Shown one piece after another: positions 33,179-40,983 of a stretch of DNA of 64,000 bases (position 1 is the stretch's first letter; each line of letters starts with the position of its first letter). The DNA is taken from the NCBI RefSeq assembly GCF_001422375.1, contig NZ_LMMU01000001.1:2044178-2108177 (forward strand). The letters are read 5' to 3'. The notes below the pieces were generated by a model. The model searched no databases, was not told where the DNA came from, and saw only the letters and a program-made list of their open reading frames with translations. The position numbers and the translations under genes were made by a program. The DNA comes from Methylobacterium sp. Leaf99. GTDB lineage: Bacteria; Pseudomonadota; Alphaproteobacteria; Rhizobiales; Beijerinckiaceae.

Positions 33179-33471
33179 CTTGGGATGGAAGGCCGCTCGG
33201 TCTTGGCTGGCGCGTTACACCCCCTCTGCGGGCGCCTGGCGTCACCCATCGGCGAGATCGCCGATCGCCGCGATCCGGCACGGGCTTCTCCCTCCCCCTT
33301 GCGGGGAGGGGGCAGGGGTGGGGGTGGCTCCGCTGGCCTCCGCAAGTGACAGGCTCACGCGGGCGGTCCCTCCGCGGACACCGTGGGGCACCCAGCCATT
33401 TGGCCTTATGAAGCGAATGCGCCAAAGGGGGCTAATGCAACGTCCAATTGCGAGGTATAACGGAGCGAATC
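33179..33471. repeat. Gap with a G/C hairpin repeat fragment (element D)
   Basis: This gap before the AT-rich island contains CCTCCCCCTTGCGGGGAGG (about 33290-33310) followed by GGTGGCTCCGCTGGCCTCCG (about 33325-33345). The same pair of motifs recurs near 43750-43800 and, partly and inverted, at 54750-54792. The rest has no convincing coding potential; base composition shifts to AT-rich near 33440. Confidence 0.6.
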
Positions 33472-34516
33472 ATGGAGGCCCGCTTGCCGCAGTTTCGTTA
33501 CGTTCCGATTTTACGCTGGAAAGAGGGCGAGGAGGGCGCGCTTTCTCATCTTGTACAAAACCAAAAATCCGATGTTTATCCATTAATTATATTAATGAAT
33601 GGACAATACAAAGACAAAAAAGCTGCTAAAAAGAAACCGGCGGTCCTTGCCGCCGTAGCATTTGTTGACAGAATCATAGCTTGCTGGGGAACGCAGCCAT
33701 TCTATTTGGATGCTAGTGACATCCCTACCCCAGCTAATGGCTCTCATCCTATTGCAGCTATAGCGTCGGTTGCCCATAGCAGGGGGGGTGGCGCTGATCC
33801 CAGCGACGAGCCTAGGCGTTCCGTCTGGATACGCGCAGGCAGTCCATTTGATCACTCAAACCCTATCAACCGGCATCGCGCTTCGCGTAGAGCTGCATGA
33901 GGCTACATCTGCAGCAAGTTGGGTTCAGGGCTGGCCCGTATCGCTTGCCCAAACCGATCTGATCGTAGATCTGCAAGACACTGCGCCGACTGTATTAGGA
34001 TGAGGATCGGTAACGCAGGCAGCTTTCGCTAACTTGCATATGGGGGTAAGCTGGAGAACGGTGACCATTGCCGGAACATCAATGCCGGCTAACTTTTCTT
34101 CACTTAGTCAGGGCCTGCACATTATTCCTCGCAGCGAATATATAATATGGCAGCATATCCATGCAGGATTGCCCTACAGGCTTGACTACGGAGACTATAC
34201 GACGCCGCCGATTGCCGAACCGCCGTCCGGTATCCGATACGGCTTCCCGATCAATGTACGATATACACTTATAAACTCGTTTCTCATTTGCAAAGGCGTA
34301 AGAACGAAGGGTGTTGGCAGTGTGCTACAAGCAATCCAGTTAAGATCGCATGCCAGTGATATAAAAAACTATCCAATCAGGCATTATCTAAATGGTTGCT
34401 GGGCCGATGATGAGATAGATCAAATCGCAGCTGGGAAAAGTCCGCAAGGGCTAGGATACTGGGTCACAATAGGCGTCAATAGGCATATCGCAATCACCCG
34501 GCATATGATTCCGTAG
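33472..34516 (+). pseudogene. Beta-family (sce7725-like) protein gene, disrupted
   Basis: Three adjacent frames together read as one Beta-family protein (the Pfam Beta protein group that includes sce7725-like proteins). The start is ATG 33472 with GGAG upstream: MEARLPQFRYVPILRWKEGE. The first frame runs to a 7-G tract at 33782-33788, where one extra G shifts the frame. It continues in the next frame as 'GVALIPATSLGVPSGY', to an in-frame TGA at 34001-34003 after 'DLQDTAPTVLG', and resumes as 'VSWRTVTIAGTSMPANFSS' through 'GYWVTIGVNRHIAITRHMIP'. Family landmarks (VPILRWKxGE, SWRTVTLAxxSMPANF, a late G-x-N-x-H) are recognisable. Visibly AT-richer than its neighbours. Its 3' end overlaps the convergent sce7726-like gene by 66 bp. 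Confidence 0.75.
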
Positions 34517-35077
34517 CCAGCCAATGCGCGTCTTCAAGACCGAGCGAACCTCAGTCTTGAGGACGCCAATAGGAAGCTCTGTGGCTAGACGATCAACTAA
34601 TACATCAGATGATTTTGAGCGATAGCCTTTTGCAAGGCCATGCCGATCTAAGACGATTATAGCTTCGTCGCGCCATAATAGGCGCGCAAGTTGAATCGGC
34701 TGGATAGAAGGGTTTAACTTAGCTTTGCGTTTTGGAACTATTTTTACCGAAGATTCACGGGTAACTACAGCGTGAGATATTCCCCACCAAGTCGGAATGA
34801 TTATTTCTGCTTTAACAGCGTGATTCTGCGCAGTTACTAGCGTAACCCGATCAAAAACTTGGCTGTAAATTTCAGCTTGGAAGGGCAGGCGGTTCAAATT
34901 ATCGCGTGCGCTCTTGATCTCGAAACCTTGCATTTCACCGTTGATGACGGCAACATCAACACGGACAGAGCCGGACCAAATGCCCATTTCTTCTACAATT
35001 CGCGTGTCGATTTCTCCGGCATGGCGAGAGCCCAGCCAGTTAAGAATTGCAACTCTGACATCTACATCTCGCATCAT
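34451..35077 (-). CDS. sce7726-like protein, probable PD-(D/E)XK nuclease
   Basis: 208 residues, intact. The N-terminal half carries a PD-(D/E)XK-type pattern: 'DTRIVEEMGIWSG' (acidic helix), 'VRVDVAVINGE' (the motif-II Asp) and 'GFEIKSARDNL' (the E-x-K), followed by 'FQAEIYSQVFDRVTLVTAQ'. This order is what I know of the sce7726 family. No signal peptide or membrane segment, so a cytoplasmic nuclease is likely. ATG 35077 or 35074; the ribosome site is weak. AT-rich codon use sets it apart from the chromosome and matches the neighbouring Beta-family pseudogene, with which it converges. Defence function is inference from fold and island context. Confidence 0.7.
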   Translation of the reverse strand: MMRDVDVRVAILNWLGSRHAGEIDTRIVEEMGIWSGSVRVDVAVINGEMQGFEIKSARDNLNRLPFQAEIYSQVFDRVTLVTAQNHAVKAEIIIPTWWGISHAVVTRESSVKIVPKRKAKLNPSIQPIQLARLLWRDEAIIVLDRHGLAKGYRSKSSDVLVDRLATELPIGVLKTEVRSVLKTRIGWLRNHMPGDCDMPIDAYCDPVS

Positions 35078-35105
35078 TTTATCTTAGTTGCTAGCCATGG
35101 ATATG

Positions 35106-35132
35106 CCCCCTGGGCCGTCGCGACTCAGGGGG
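35106..35132. terminator. G/C hairpin at the right edge of the AT-rich island
   Basis: CCCCCTG and CAGGGGG form a perfect 7-bp stem around a 13-nt loop. It lies between the sce7726-like gene start and the TetR gene stop, so it could terminate the TetR transcript coming from the right or mark the island boundary. No T-run is visible. The rest of 35078-35319 shows nothing recognisable. Confidence 0.3.
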
Positions 35133-35319
35133 GGCGTACTGTGGCCGTTGGCCCACACGCCAGACTAAAGGGATTGATTGGGTTCACAGCATCCCTCAAA
35201 CAAGCACGCCGCGCTCATCCCCTAACTGCCACGTAGAGGTTTGTTCTACGGCTTTGCAACGCGCTCCCGTTTCCACACAGCCTCCACCCATCTCAGACCC
35301 TTCAGGTGGGTGCCAGCCG

Positions 35320-35907
35320 TCAGGTTTTCACCACCAAGCCCGCGCGGGCCGGCCGCAGGGCGTCGCACAGGGCGCCGAGGGTGTCGCGAAATCCCGTCGT
35401 GCCGGCAAGCACCCGTTCCAGGAGAAGCGCGCCCTCCAGGGTCGCCACCACCAGCCGGGCCGCGGCGGCGGGGATCACCTCCGCCCGCACGGTGCCGTCC
35501 CTGAGCCCGTCGGCCAGCACCCGCTCCAGCCAGGCGATGTGCTTGTCGAAGAACCGGACGATGGCGGCCCTGAGCGGTTCGGGCAGGGTGTCGCGCTCCA
35601 CCGCCAGCACGGCGCAGAGGCAGCCGAGATCGTCCGCGACGCCGCCGAGATAGAGCCGGCCATAGGCCTCGATCCGCGCCACGGCGTTCGCCTGCGCCAG
35701 GATGGCGTCGAGGGCCGCGTCGTAGCGGGAATCGTAGGCGGCGACCAACGCGAGGGCGAGGTCGGCCTTCGTTGGGAAATGGTGGTGGATGCTGGCCTTG
35801 CGGAGGCCCACCACGGCGGCGAGGTCGCCGTAGCTGAAGCCGGAATAGCCCCGGCTCCGGACCAGGGTCTCGGCCTGCAGCAGCAGTTCCGCGCGGGTGT
35901 CTCTCAT
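35320..35907 (-). CDS. TetR/AcrR family transcriptional regulator
   Basis: 195-residue repressor-type regulator. The N-terminal helix-turn-helix is clear: LLLQAETLVRSRGYSGFSYG (9-28), then 'DLAAVVGLRKASIHHHFPTK', which has the TetR recognition helix with H-H-F replacing the usual Y-H-F. The ligand-binding part (60-190) is Ala/Leu-rich and resembles the NemR/AcuR-type group with C-terminal TetR domain. ATG 35907 (MRDTRAELL) is preferred; 13 extra codons are open upstream. Divergent from the metallohydrolase operon, with a palindromic operator-like site in between. Confidence 0.9.
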   Translation of the reverse strand: MRDTRAELLLQAETLVRSRGYSGFSYGDLAAVVGLRKASIHHHFPTKADLALALVAAYDSRYDAALDAILAQANAVARIEAYGRLYLGGVADDLGCLCAVLAVERDTLPEPLRAAIVRFFDKHIAWLERVLADGLRDGTVRAEVIPAAAARLVVATLEGALLLERVLAGTTGFRDTLGALCDALRPARAGLVVKT

Positions 35908-35982
35908 GCTGGGGGCATTCCCGGAGGACGCGAGGGGAGGACGCAATCAAGAAATTGTGCCGTTGACGGCGGCGAAAATCTA

Positions 35983-35998
35983 CCTACTAAATGGTAGG
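35983..35998. promoter_or_regulatory. Probable TetR operator
   Basis: CCTACTAAATGGTAGG is an inverted repeat (CCTAC/GTAGG) between the divergent tetR and metallohydrolase genes, 27 bp before the latter's start codon and 75 bp before tetR. Its position and TACC/GGTA core suit autoregulation and control of the operon by the adjacent TetR protein. Confidence 0.6.
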
Positions 35999-36025
35999 CA
36001 AGAAAACAAGCGGAGGACGTCCGGT

Positions 36026-36991
36026 ATGGCGGCCCATGATGGCTGGCGCTTCGGCGCGCGCGGTGTCCGGTCGAGCCGGCGCGAAGCGCTGTTCGGCGGC
36101 CTGTGCCTGTGCTGCCTGCCGACCCTCGGGCGCTCGGCGGAGGGGTTCGGCCTCGACGAGGTCGGCCCCGGCATCTTCGTCCGGCGCGGACCCGACGCCG
36201 AGGCGACGCCGGACAACGACGACGCCATCGCCAATATCGGCTTCATCGTCGGCGAGCGCTCGGTGCTGGTGACGGAATCCGGCGGGAGTCTGGCCGACGG
36301 GCGATGGCTGCGCGGGCAGATCCGAGCGCGCACGGACAAGCCCATCAGCCACGTGGTGCTCACCCACGTCCATCCGGACCATTGCTTCGGGGCCGAGGCG
36401 TTCGAAGCGGACAAGCCGGTCTTCATCGGCCACCACGCCCTGCGCGCGGCCCTCGACGCGCGCGGCGAGTATTACCGCACCCGCCTCGTCGAGATCCTGG
36501 GGGCGGAGAAGGCCGGCCGGGTGGTCTACCCGACCCTGGAGGTCGCGGACGGCGCGGAAATCGACCTCGGCGGGCGCCGCCTGACCTTCCACGCCCACGG
36601 GGCGGCGCACACCAACTGCGACCTCTCCATGCGGGATTCGGCCTCCGGCCTCCTGTTTCCCGCCGACCTCCTGTTCGTCACCCGCATCCCGTCCCTCGAC
36701 GGCAGCCTCGTCGGCTGGCTCAAGGAGGCGGAGGTGCTCAAAGCCATGGGGGCGGAGAAAGCCGTGCCGGGCCACGGACCGACCCTGGTGGCGTTCGCCC
36801 CCGCCATGGCCGACCTCACCCGCTACCTCGGCACCCTGCGCGACGAGACCCGCAAGGCCCTGGCCTCCGACATGCCCATCGAGACGGCGGTCGCCACCCT
36901 CGGCCGGTCCGAGGCCGACAAGTGGGCCCTGTTCGACCTCTACCACGGCCGCAACGTGACCCAGGCCTTCAAGGAACTCGAATGGGAGTGA
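36026..36991 (+). CDS. Quinoprotein relay system zinc metallohydrolase (MBL fold)
   Basis: Periplasmic metallo-beta-lactamase-fold hydrolase of the quinoprotein relay group (type 2 as far as I can judge). A twin-arginine-like signal, SSRREALFGGLCLCCL, occupies ~15-35. The zinc motif is THVHPDHCFG near 115, with a later His in 'HAHGAAHTNCDLS', the Asp in 'LLFPADLLF' and 'VPGHGP'. ATG 36026 has GGAGG 10 bp upstream. First gene of a three-gene operon with the SoxYZ-like carrier (35-bp gap) and the C-x3-C-W protein. In this family, such genes accompany PQQ alcohol dehydrogenases; none is in the window. Confidence 0.85.
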   Translation: MAAHDGWRFGARGVRSSRREALFGGLCLCCLPTLGRSAEGFGLDEVGPGIFVRRGPDAEATPDNDDAIANIGFIVGERSVLVTESGGSLADGRWLRGQIRARTDKPISHVVLTHVHPDHCFGAEAFEADKPVFIGHHALRAALDARGEYYRTRLVEILGAEKAGRVVYPTLEVADGAEIDLGGRRLTFHAHGAAHTNCDLSMRDSASGLLFPADLLFVTRIPSLDGSLVGWLKEAEVLKAMGAEKAVPGHGPTLVAFAPAMADLTRYLGTLRDETRKALASDMPIETAVATLGRSEADKWALFDLYHGRNVTQAFKELEWE

Positions 36992-37026
36992 TCCCGCCCC
37001 ATGTTGTTCACAAGAGGAGACACGCC

Positions 37027-37857
37027 ATGAAGCCGTTCACCGCCGCCCTCGCCCTGTCGCTCGCCGCTTCGCTCCCGGCCGCCGCCCTGTTCGCCGGACC
37101 CGCCGCCGCCGCCGGCGCCTCGGACACCGATGCCGAGCGCCTCGCCCGCTGGCAGGAAATCCGCACCTCGATCTTCGGCGACAAGACCGTGGAGCCCACC
37201 GAGACCCTGGTGGCCGTCGAGGCCCCGGTGCGGGCGCTGGACGCCGCCCTGGTGCCCATCACCCTGACCATGCCGGAGAAGGACAAGGTGGCGGGCGTGT
37301 CCCTGATCATCGACGACAATCCGTCGCCCTATGCCGCCAACATCACCTTCGGCCCCGCCGCCGATCCGGGCGAGATCAAGCTCCGGGTCCGGGTCAACAA
37401 CTACACCAACGTCCACGCCGTGGTGCGGATGAAGGACGGCCGGCTGTTCGAGACGACGAAGTTCGTGAAGGCGTCGGGCGGATGCTCGGCCCCCATGGGC
37501 ATGAGCGACGAGGAGGCCATGAAGGGCATGGGCGACATGCGGATGAAGTTTTCGGGGGAGCCCGCCCCCGGCAAGTCCACGGAGGCGACCCTGATGATCC
37601 GCCACCCGAACTTTTCCGGCATGCAGATGAACCAGGTCACCCGGGACTACACCCCGGCGCGCTACATCCAGAAGGTCGTGGTCGCGCAGGGCGGGCGCAA
37701 CATCCTGACGCTGGACGGCGACATCTCGATTGCGTCGAACCCGGTGATCAACTTCGCGTTTTTGCCCGAGGGCAAGGCGCCCGTGACGGTGGTGGCCTCG
37801 GACAACCAGGACGGCCGCTGGGAGCACAGCTTCCCCGTGCCGGCCCCGAGCAACTGA
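37027..37857 (+). CDS. Quinoprotein-associated SoxYZ-like carrier protein
   Basis: Periplasmic fusion of SoxY-like and SoxZ-like domains, 276 residues. A signal peptide spans ~1-29. The SoxY-like part (~35-155) has 'GVSLIIDDNPSPYAANITFG' and ends at 'KASGGCSAPMGMS', whose Cys is in the position of the SoxY carrier cysteine (GGCG in SoxY). The SoxZ-like part (~165-275) has 'TEATLMIRHPNFSGMQMNQV' and 'ASDNQDGRWEHSFPV'. This layout is that of the SoxYZ-like carriers tied to PQQ dehydrogenases (TIGR04557 family). Strong ribosome site AAGAGGAGA. The middle gene of the operon. Confidence 0.88.
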   Translation: MKPFTAALALSLAASLPAAALFAGPAAAAGASDTDAERLARWQEIRTSIFGDKTVEPTETLVAVEAPVRALDAALVPITLTMPEKDKVAGVSLIIDDNPSPYAANITFGPAADPGEIKLRVRVNNYTNVHAVVRMKDGRLFETTKFVKASGGCSAPMGMSDEEAMKGMGDMRMKFSGEPAPGKSTEATLMIRHPNFSGMQMNQVTRDYTPARYIQKVVVAQGGRNILTLDGDISIASNPVINFAFLPEGKAPVTVVASDNQDGRWEHSFPVPAPSN

Positions 37858-37870
37858 GGGTGAGAGACGC

Positions 37871-38458
37871 ATGATCCCCCTCGCCCGCCTCGCCGCCGCC
37901 GCCCTCCTCGCCCTCGGGACCATGGCGGCGGCGCCGGCCGATTCGCCCGTCGACGTGCCCGAGCCCGAGGGCCTCCACACCGGCCCGCAGCAGGGCTACA
38001 CGCCCCCCACCCTCAAAGGCGCCGCGGTCCTCGACATCGACGGCCTCGACCGGGTGGTGGCGCAGGGCAAGCCCGTGCTCCTCGACGTGGCGATGGCGGA
38101 CCGGCGCCCCGCCGGCATGGCCGCCGACAAGCCCTGGCTCCCGGCCCACCGCAGCATCCCGGGTGCCGTGTGGATGCCGAGCGCCGGTGGCGCCCCCCTC
38201 GACCCCGCGCACGAGGCCCTGTTCCTCAAGCGCGTGGCGGAGCTGACGGGGGGCGACAAGGCCCGGGCCATCGTCACCTTCTGCCACCCCGATTGCTGGG
38301 GCAGCTGGAACGCCGGCAAGCGCCTGGTCCAGGCCGGCTACACCGGCGTGCACTGGTTCCCCACGGGCCTCGAGGGCTGGCAGGAGCGCCACGAGACGGC
38401 GGTGGTGAAGGAGGACCCGGCCTGGGCCGGCCGGGCCGCCGCCGGGGCGCAGCGCTGA
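37871..38458 (+). CDS. PQQ-catabolism-associated Cys-motif protein (rhodanese-like)
   Basis: 195-residue exported protein with a signal peptide at ~1-24. The rhodanese-like body contains 'VLDIDGLDRVVAQGKPVLLD' and the family's key region 'AIVTFCHPDCWGSWNAGKRL' (C-x3-C-W followed by SWNA), then 'GYTGVHWFPTGLEGWQE'. This matches proteins named PQQ-dependent catabolism-associated CXXCW motif protein (TIGR03864 group). Starts 13 bp after the SoxYZ-like gene. The three products probably pass a sulphur- or substrate-bearing carrier around in the periplasm; mechanism unproven. Confidence 0.85.
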   Translation: MIPLARLAAAALLALGTMAAAPADSPVDVPEPEGLHTGPQQGYTPPTLKGAAVLDIDGLDRVVAQGKPVLLDVAMADRRPAGMAADKPWLPAHRSIPGAVWMPSAGGAPLDPAHEALFLKRVAELTGGDKARAIVTFCHPDCWGSWNAGKRLVQAGYTGVHWFPTGLEGWQERHETAVVKEDPAWAGRAAAGAQR

Positions 38459-38554
38459 AGGCTCCGAGGGCCCCGAAATCCCGCCGCCGGCCGGGCCGCT
38501 CGCGCGCGGCCGCCGGCTGGCGTATAGCCGGTCCCGGACAGACAGGAGACCGAC

Positions 38555-38740
38555 TTGTACAAGGTCAAGGCGAACGATCACCTCGGACGGGCCGCGACCT
38601 TCGCGTGCGGGACCGCCGATCAGGCCCTGGAGAAGACCTGGGAGCTGGCCCGGCGCGGCTTCAAGGAAATCCTCGTGATCGACCCGAAGGGCCAGGAATC
38701 GAGCGCCGCCGCGTTCGAGCGCGCGATGGATCTGGATTGA
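38555..38740 (+). CDS. Small conserved protein, function unknown
   Basis: 61 residues from a TTG start with AGGAG 8 bp upstream. The sequence begins MYKVKANDHLGRAATFACGT and continues with a helix (QALEKTWELARRGFKEILVIDP) and a short acidic tail, suggesting a compact alpha/beta fold. No signal peptide. I recall similar short proteins in Methylobacterium and Bradyrhizobium without assigned function. It lies about 96 bp after the quinoprotein relay operon on the same strand and may be independent. Confidence 0.6.
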   Translation: MYKVKANDHLGRAATFACGTADQALEKTWELARRGFKEILVIDPKGQESSAAAFERAMDLD

Positions 38741-39084
38741 GGCGTTTCCGATTTCGAGTCGGCCCCGATGTCACGGCGCGCGCGCGTTCGCGGTTGACAC
38801 CGGCCGGGTTGTGGCGGAAGAAAGGCACGCACACGGCGCCCCAAGTCTAGGGAGGGAACGCCCACCGAAGAGTGCCGGACGGCGACGCCATCGCCGTCAC
38901 TGCAACGGGTGCGGCACCGTGCAAGTCAAGTAACTCCGAACGACGACATCTGTCAGATCCCGCGCTTTGTTTGCGCCGGGACGCGCGCTTTGCCGCGCGC
39001 GGGTGTATGAGGGACCCACCCAACGCGCGCCCGTCCGACGGGTGCGACGAGCCCGCAAGGGTGCGACGAGCCCGGTGGAGTCCG
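38741..39084. other. Intergenic gap upstream of panB
   Basis: 344 bp with no convincing gene. A TTGACA at 38794-38799 could be a -35 element, but no good -10 is paired with it. Near 39040-39080 the sequence GTGCGACGAGCCCG occurs twice, 19 bp apart. Nothing else is recognisable. Confidence 0.4.
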
Positions 39085-39909
39085 ATGTCCCAAGTTGTCC
39101 AGTCGCGCCGCATCCGTGCCGTCGATCTCGCCAAGCGCAAGGCGGCGGGCGTCAAGATCATCGCGCTGACGGCCTACCACGCCCACACGGCCGGCATCCT
39201 CGATCCGCATTGCGACTTCATCCTCGTGGGCGATTCCCTCGGCATGGTGATGCACGGCATGGAATCGACCCTGCCGGTGACCCTGGAGATGATGATCGTC
39301 CAGGCCCAGGCGGTGATCCGGGGCACGTCGCGCGCCCTCATCGTCGTGGACATGCCGTTCGGCTCCTACGAGGCGAGCCGCGAGCAGGCCTTCCTCAACG
39401 CCGCCCGCGTCCTCAAGGAGACCGGGGCCGGCGCCATCAAGATGGAGGGCGGCGCCAAGTTCGCCGACACCGTGGCCTTCCTGGTCGAGCGCGGCATCCC
39501 CGTCATGGGCCATATCGGCCTGACCCCCCAGTCCGTGAACACCATGGGGGGCTTCAAGGTGCAGGGCCGCGAGGCCGACGGCGAGGCGCGCCTCCTCGCC
39601 GATGCCCGCGCCATCAGCGAGGCCGGCGCCTTCGCCATCGTCATGGAGGGCATCGTCGAGCCCGTGGCCCGGGCCATCGCCACGGCGCCGGGCATCGCGG
39701 CGGCCACCATCGGCATCGGCGCCAGCACGGCCTGCGACGGCCAGATCCTCGTCCTCGAGGACATGCTGGGTCTCAGCGACCGCGTCCCGAAATTCGTCAA
39801 GCAGTTCGGCGCCCTGCGCACCCAGATCGAGGGCGCCGTGGCGGCCTATGCCGAGGAAGTCCGCGCCGGCCGCTTTCCGGCCGACGAGCACACCTATCCG
39901 CCGGCGTGA
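39085..39909 (+). CDS. panB: 3-methyl-2-oxobutanoate hydroxymethyltransferase
   Basis: First committed enzyme of pantothenate synthesis: transfers a hydroxymethyl group from methylene-tetrahydrofolate to 2-oxoisovalerate. 274 residues, usual length, TIM-barrel. Conserved segments: '[17 protein letters not shown]', '[14 protein letters not shown]' (metal Asp), '[11 protein letters not shown]', '[15 protein letters not shown]' and '[20 protein letters not shown]', and a catalytic-type Glu in '[13 protein letters not shown]'. ATG 39085 follows GGTGGAG. No panC or panD adjacent. Confidence 0.95.
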   Translation: MSQVVQSRRIRAVDLAKRKAAGVKIIALTAYHAHTAGILDPHCDFILVGDSLGMVMHGMESTLPVTLEMMIVQAQAVIRGTSRALIVVDMPFGSYEASREQAFLNAARVLKETGAGAIKMEGGAKFADTVAFLVERGIPVMGHIGLTPQSVNTMGGFKVQGREADGEARLLADARAISEAGAFAIVMEGIVEPVARAIATAPGIAAATIGIGASTACDGQILVLEDMLGLSDRVPKFVKQFGALRTQIEGAVAAYAEEVRAGRFPADEHTYPPA

Positions 39910-40048
39910 TCCTGCCCGCCGGCGTGGCCCGGTGCGCCGCCGCACGGGGTCGGCCCCGGCCGGGCGTCGCCCGCTTACCATTCATCAACCGTTCGGTGTC
40001 CAGATTCGAACCTGAAGCCCGGTTTCGAGAATCGAAGGACACGACGTC

Positions 40049-40348
40049 ATGAAGCGGACCCTCCTCGGCGCGGCGATGGCCGGCAGCCTCCTCGTCACGA
40101 TGGCGCCCGGGGCGCAGGCCCGCGACGGCATCGGCCCCGGCGGCGCGGCGGCCCTGGGCGTCCTCGGCGGCCTCGCCATCGGCGGCGCCATCGCGTCGTC
40201 GCAGAACAACGGCTACTACCCCGGCCGCCCGGTCTACCGCGAGCCGCGCCCGGTCTACGTCGAGGAAGAGGTCTGCCACATGGAGCGCCGCGGCTACATC
40301 GATGCCTACGGCGACGAGCACATCCGCCGCGTCCGCGTCTGCGAATGA
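40049..40348 (+). CDS. Small exported glycine-rich protein
   Basis: 99 residues. The signal peptide (MKRTLLGAAMAGSLLVTMAP) is followed by a Gly/Ala-rich helix-prone block (GPGGAAALGVLGGLAIGGAI), then a Pro/Tyr/Arg-rich part (YYPGRPVYREPRPVYVEEEV) and a C-terminal segment with two cysteines (EVCHMERRG and RVCE). Such small periplasmic proteins are frequent in Methylobacterium; role unknown. The following 820 bp to the TonB receptor gene hold only repeats. Confidence 0.7.
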   Translation: MKRTLLGAAMAGSLLVTMAPGAQARDGIGPGGAAALGVLGGLAIGGAIASSQNNGYYPGRPVYREPRPVYVEEEVCHMERRGYIDAYGDEHIRRVRVCE

Positions 40349-40582
40349 TTTTTTCGAGGCGGCCGTCGCCGTTCAGCGCCCTGTCGCACGAAGGCGGCGC
40401 GCGGGGCGAAGGCTTGCCCCGCGCCTCATACGGCTTCCGCTGAATCAGTTCGGTCCCCCGTGCGAATCGCCGAAGGACGAGGCAAATCGCGGGTCCCCTC
40501 TCCTTCCAGGCAGGGCGATCGCAGATGATGGTCGCGGTCTGAAGCCGCTGCCGAAAGGGCTGTCGACGAAGCGCCGCCCCTG

Positions 40583-40874
40583 GTGCGCATCCCCTCGCCC
40601 CGCCTGCGGGGAGAGGGACGCGTCTCCCCCCTGGCGGGGAGCGCGTCGAGGCGGCAGCCGACGGTGAGGGGGCGAATCCGGATGAGACTCGAGGGACGCG
40701 TCTCCCCCCTGGCGGGGAGCGCGTCGAGGCGGCAGCCGACGGTGAGGGGGCGAATCCGGATGAGACTCTTCCGGAATCGCCCCCTCACCATCGCTTCGGC
40801 TTCGCCTGCGCTCGCCGCAGGCACGACGGGGTGCCTGCGGCCCTCACCCCGCAGGCGGGGAGAGGGGGATGCGC
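40583..40874. repeat. Long palindromic intergenic element B, copy 1 (with internal duplication)
   Basis: An extended imperfect palindrome: the left end GTGCGCATCCCCTCGCCCCG and right end CGGGGAGAGGGGGATGCGCG are inverted copies, with GGTGAGGGGGCGAATCCGG / CGGAATCGCCCCCTCACC as inner arms. Other copies are at 49832-50050 and 59199-59414. Without the 78-bp internal duplication this copy would be about 214 bp, matching the others. Confidence 0.85.
40613..40768. repeat. 78-bp perfect tandem duplication inside element B
   Basis: The 78-bp unit beginning GAGGGACGCGTCTCCCCCCT and ending CGGATGAGACTC occurs twice back to back (40613-40690 and 40691-40768) with no differences seen. Identity suggests a recent slip or unequal exchange. 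Confidence 0.9.
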
Positions 40875-40983
40875 GCAGACGCTCTGTGCGAACGGGCAAG
40901 GGCCGACCCGAGCGCATGCACCCCTCTGCGATCGCCCTGCCTTCCAGGCTACGGCGTTCACACATCTCGCGGGCAGCGCGGGT

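Noticed and set aside
35078..35319. Transposase or integrase remnant or att site at the right edge of the AT-rich island
   Set aside because: I found no transposase or integrase motif, no tRNA gene and no direct repeat matching the left edge near 33.4 kb; only a hairpin is visible.
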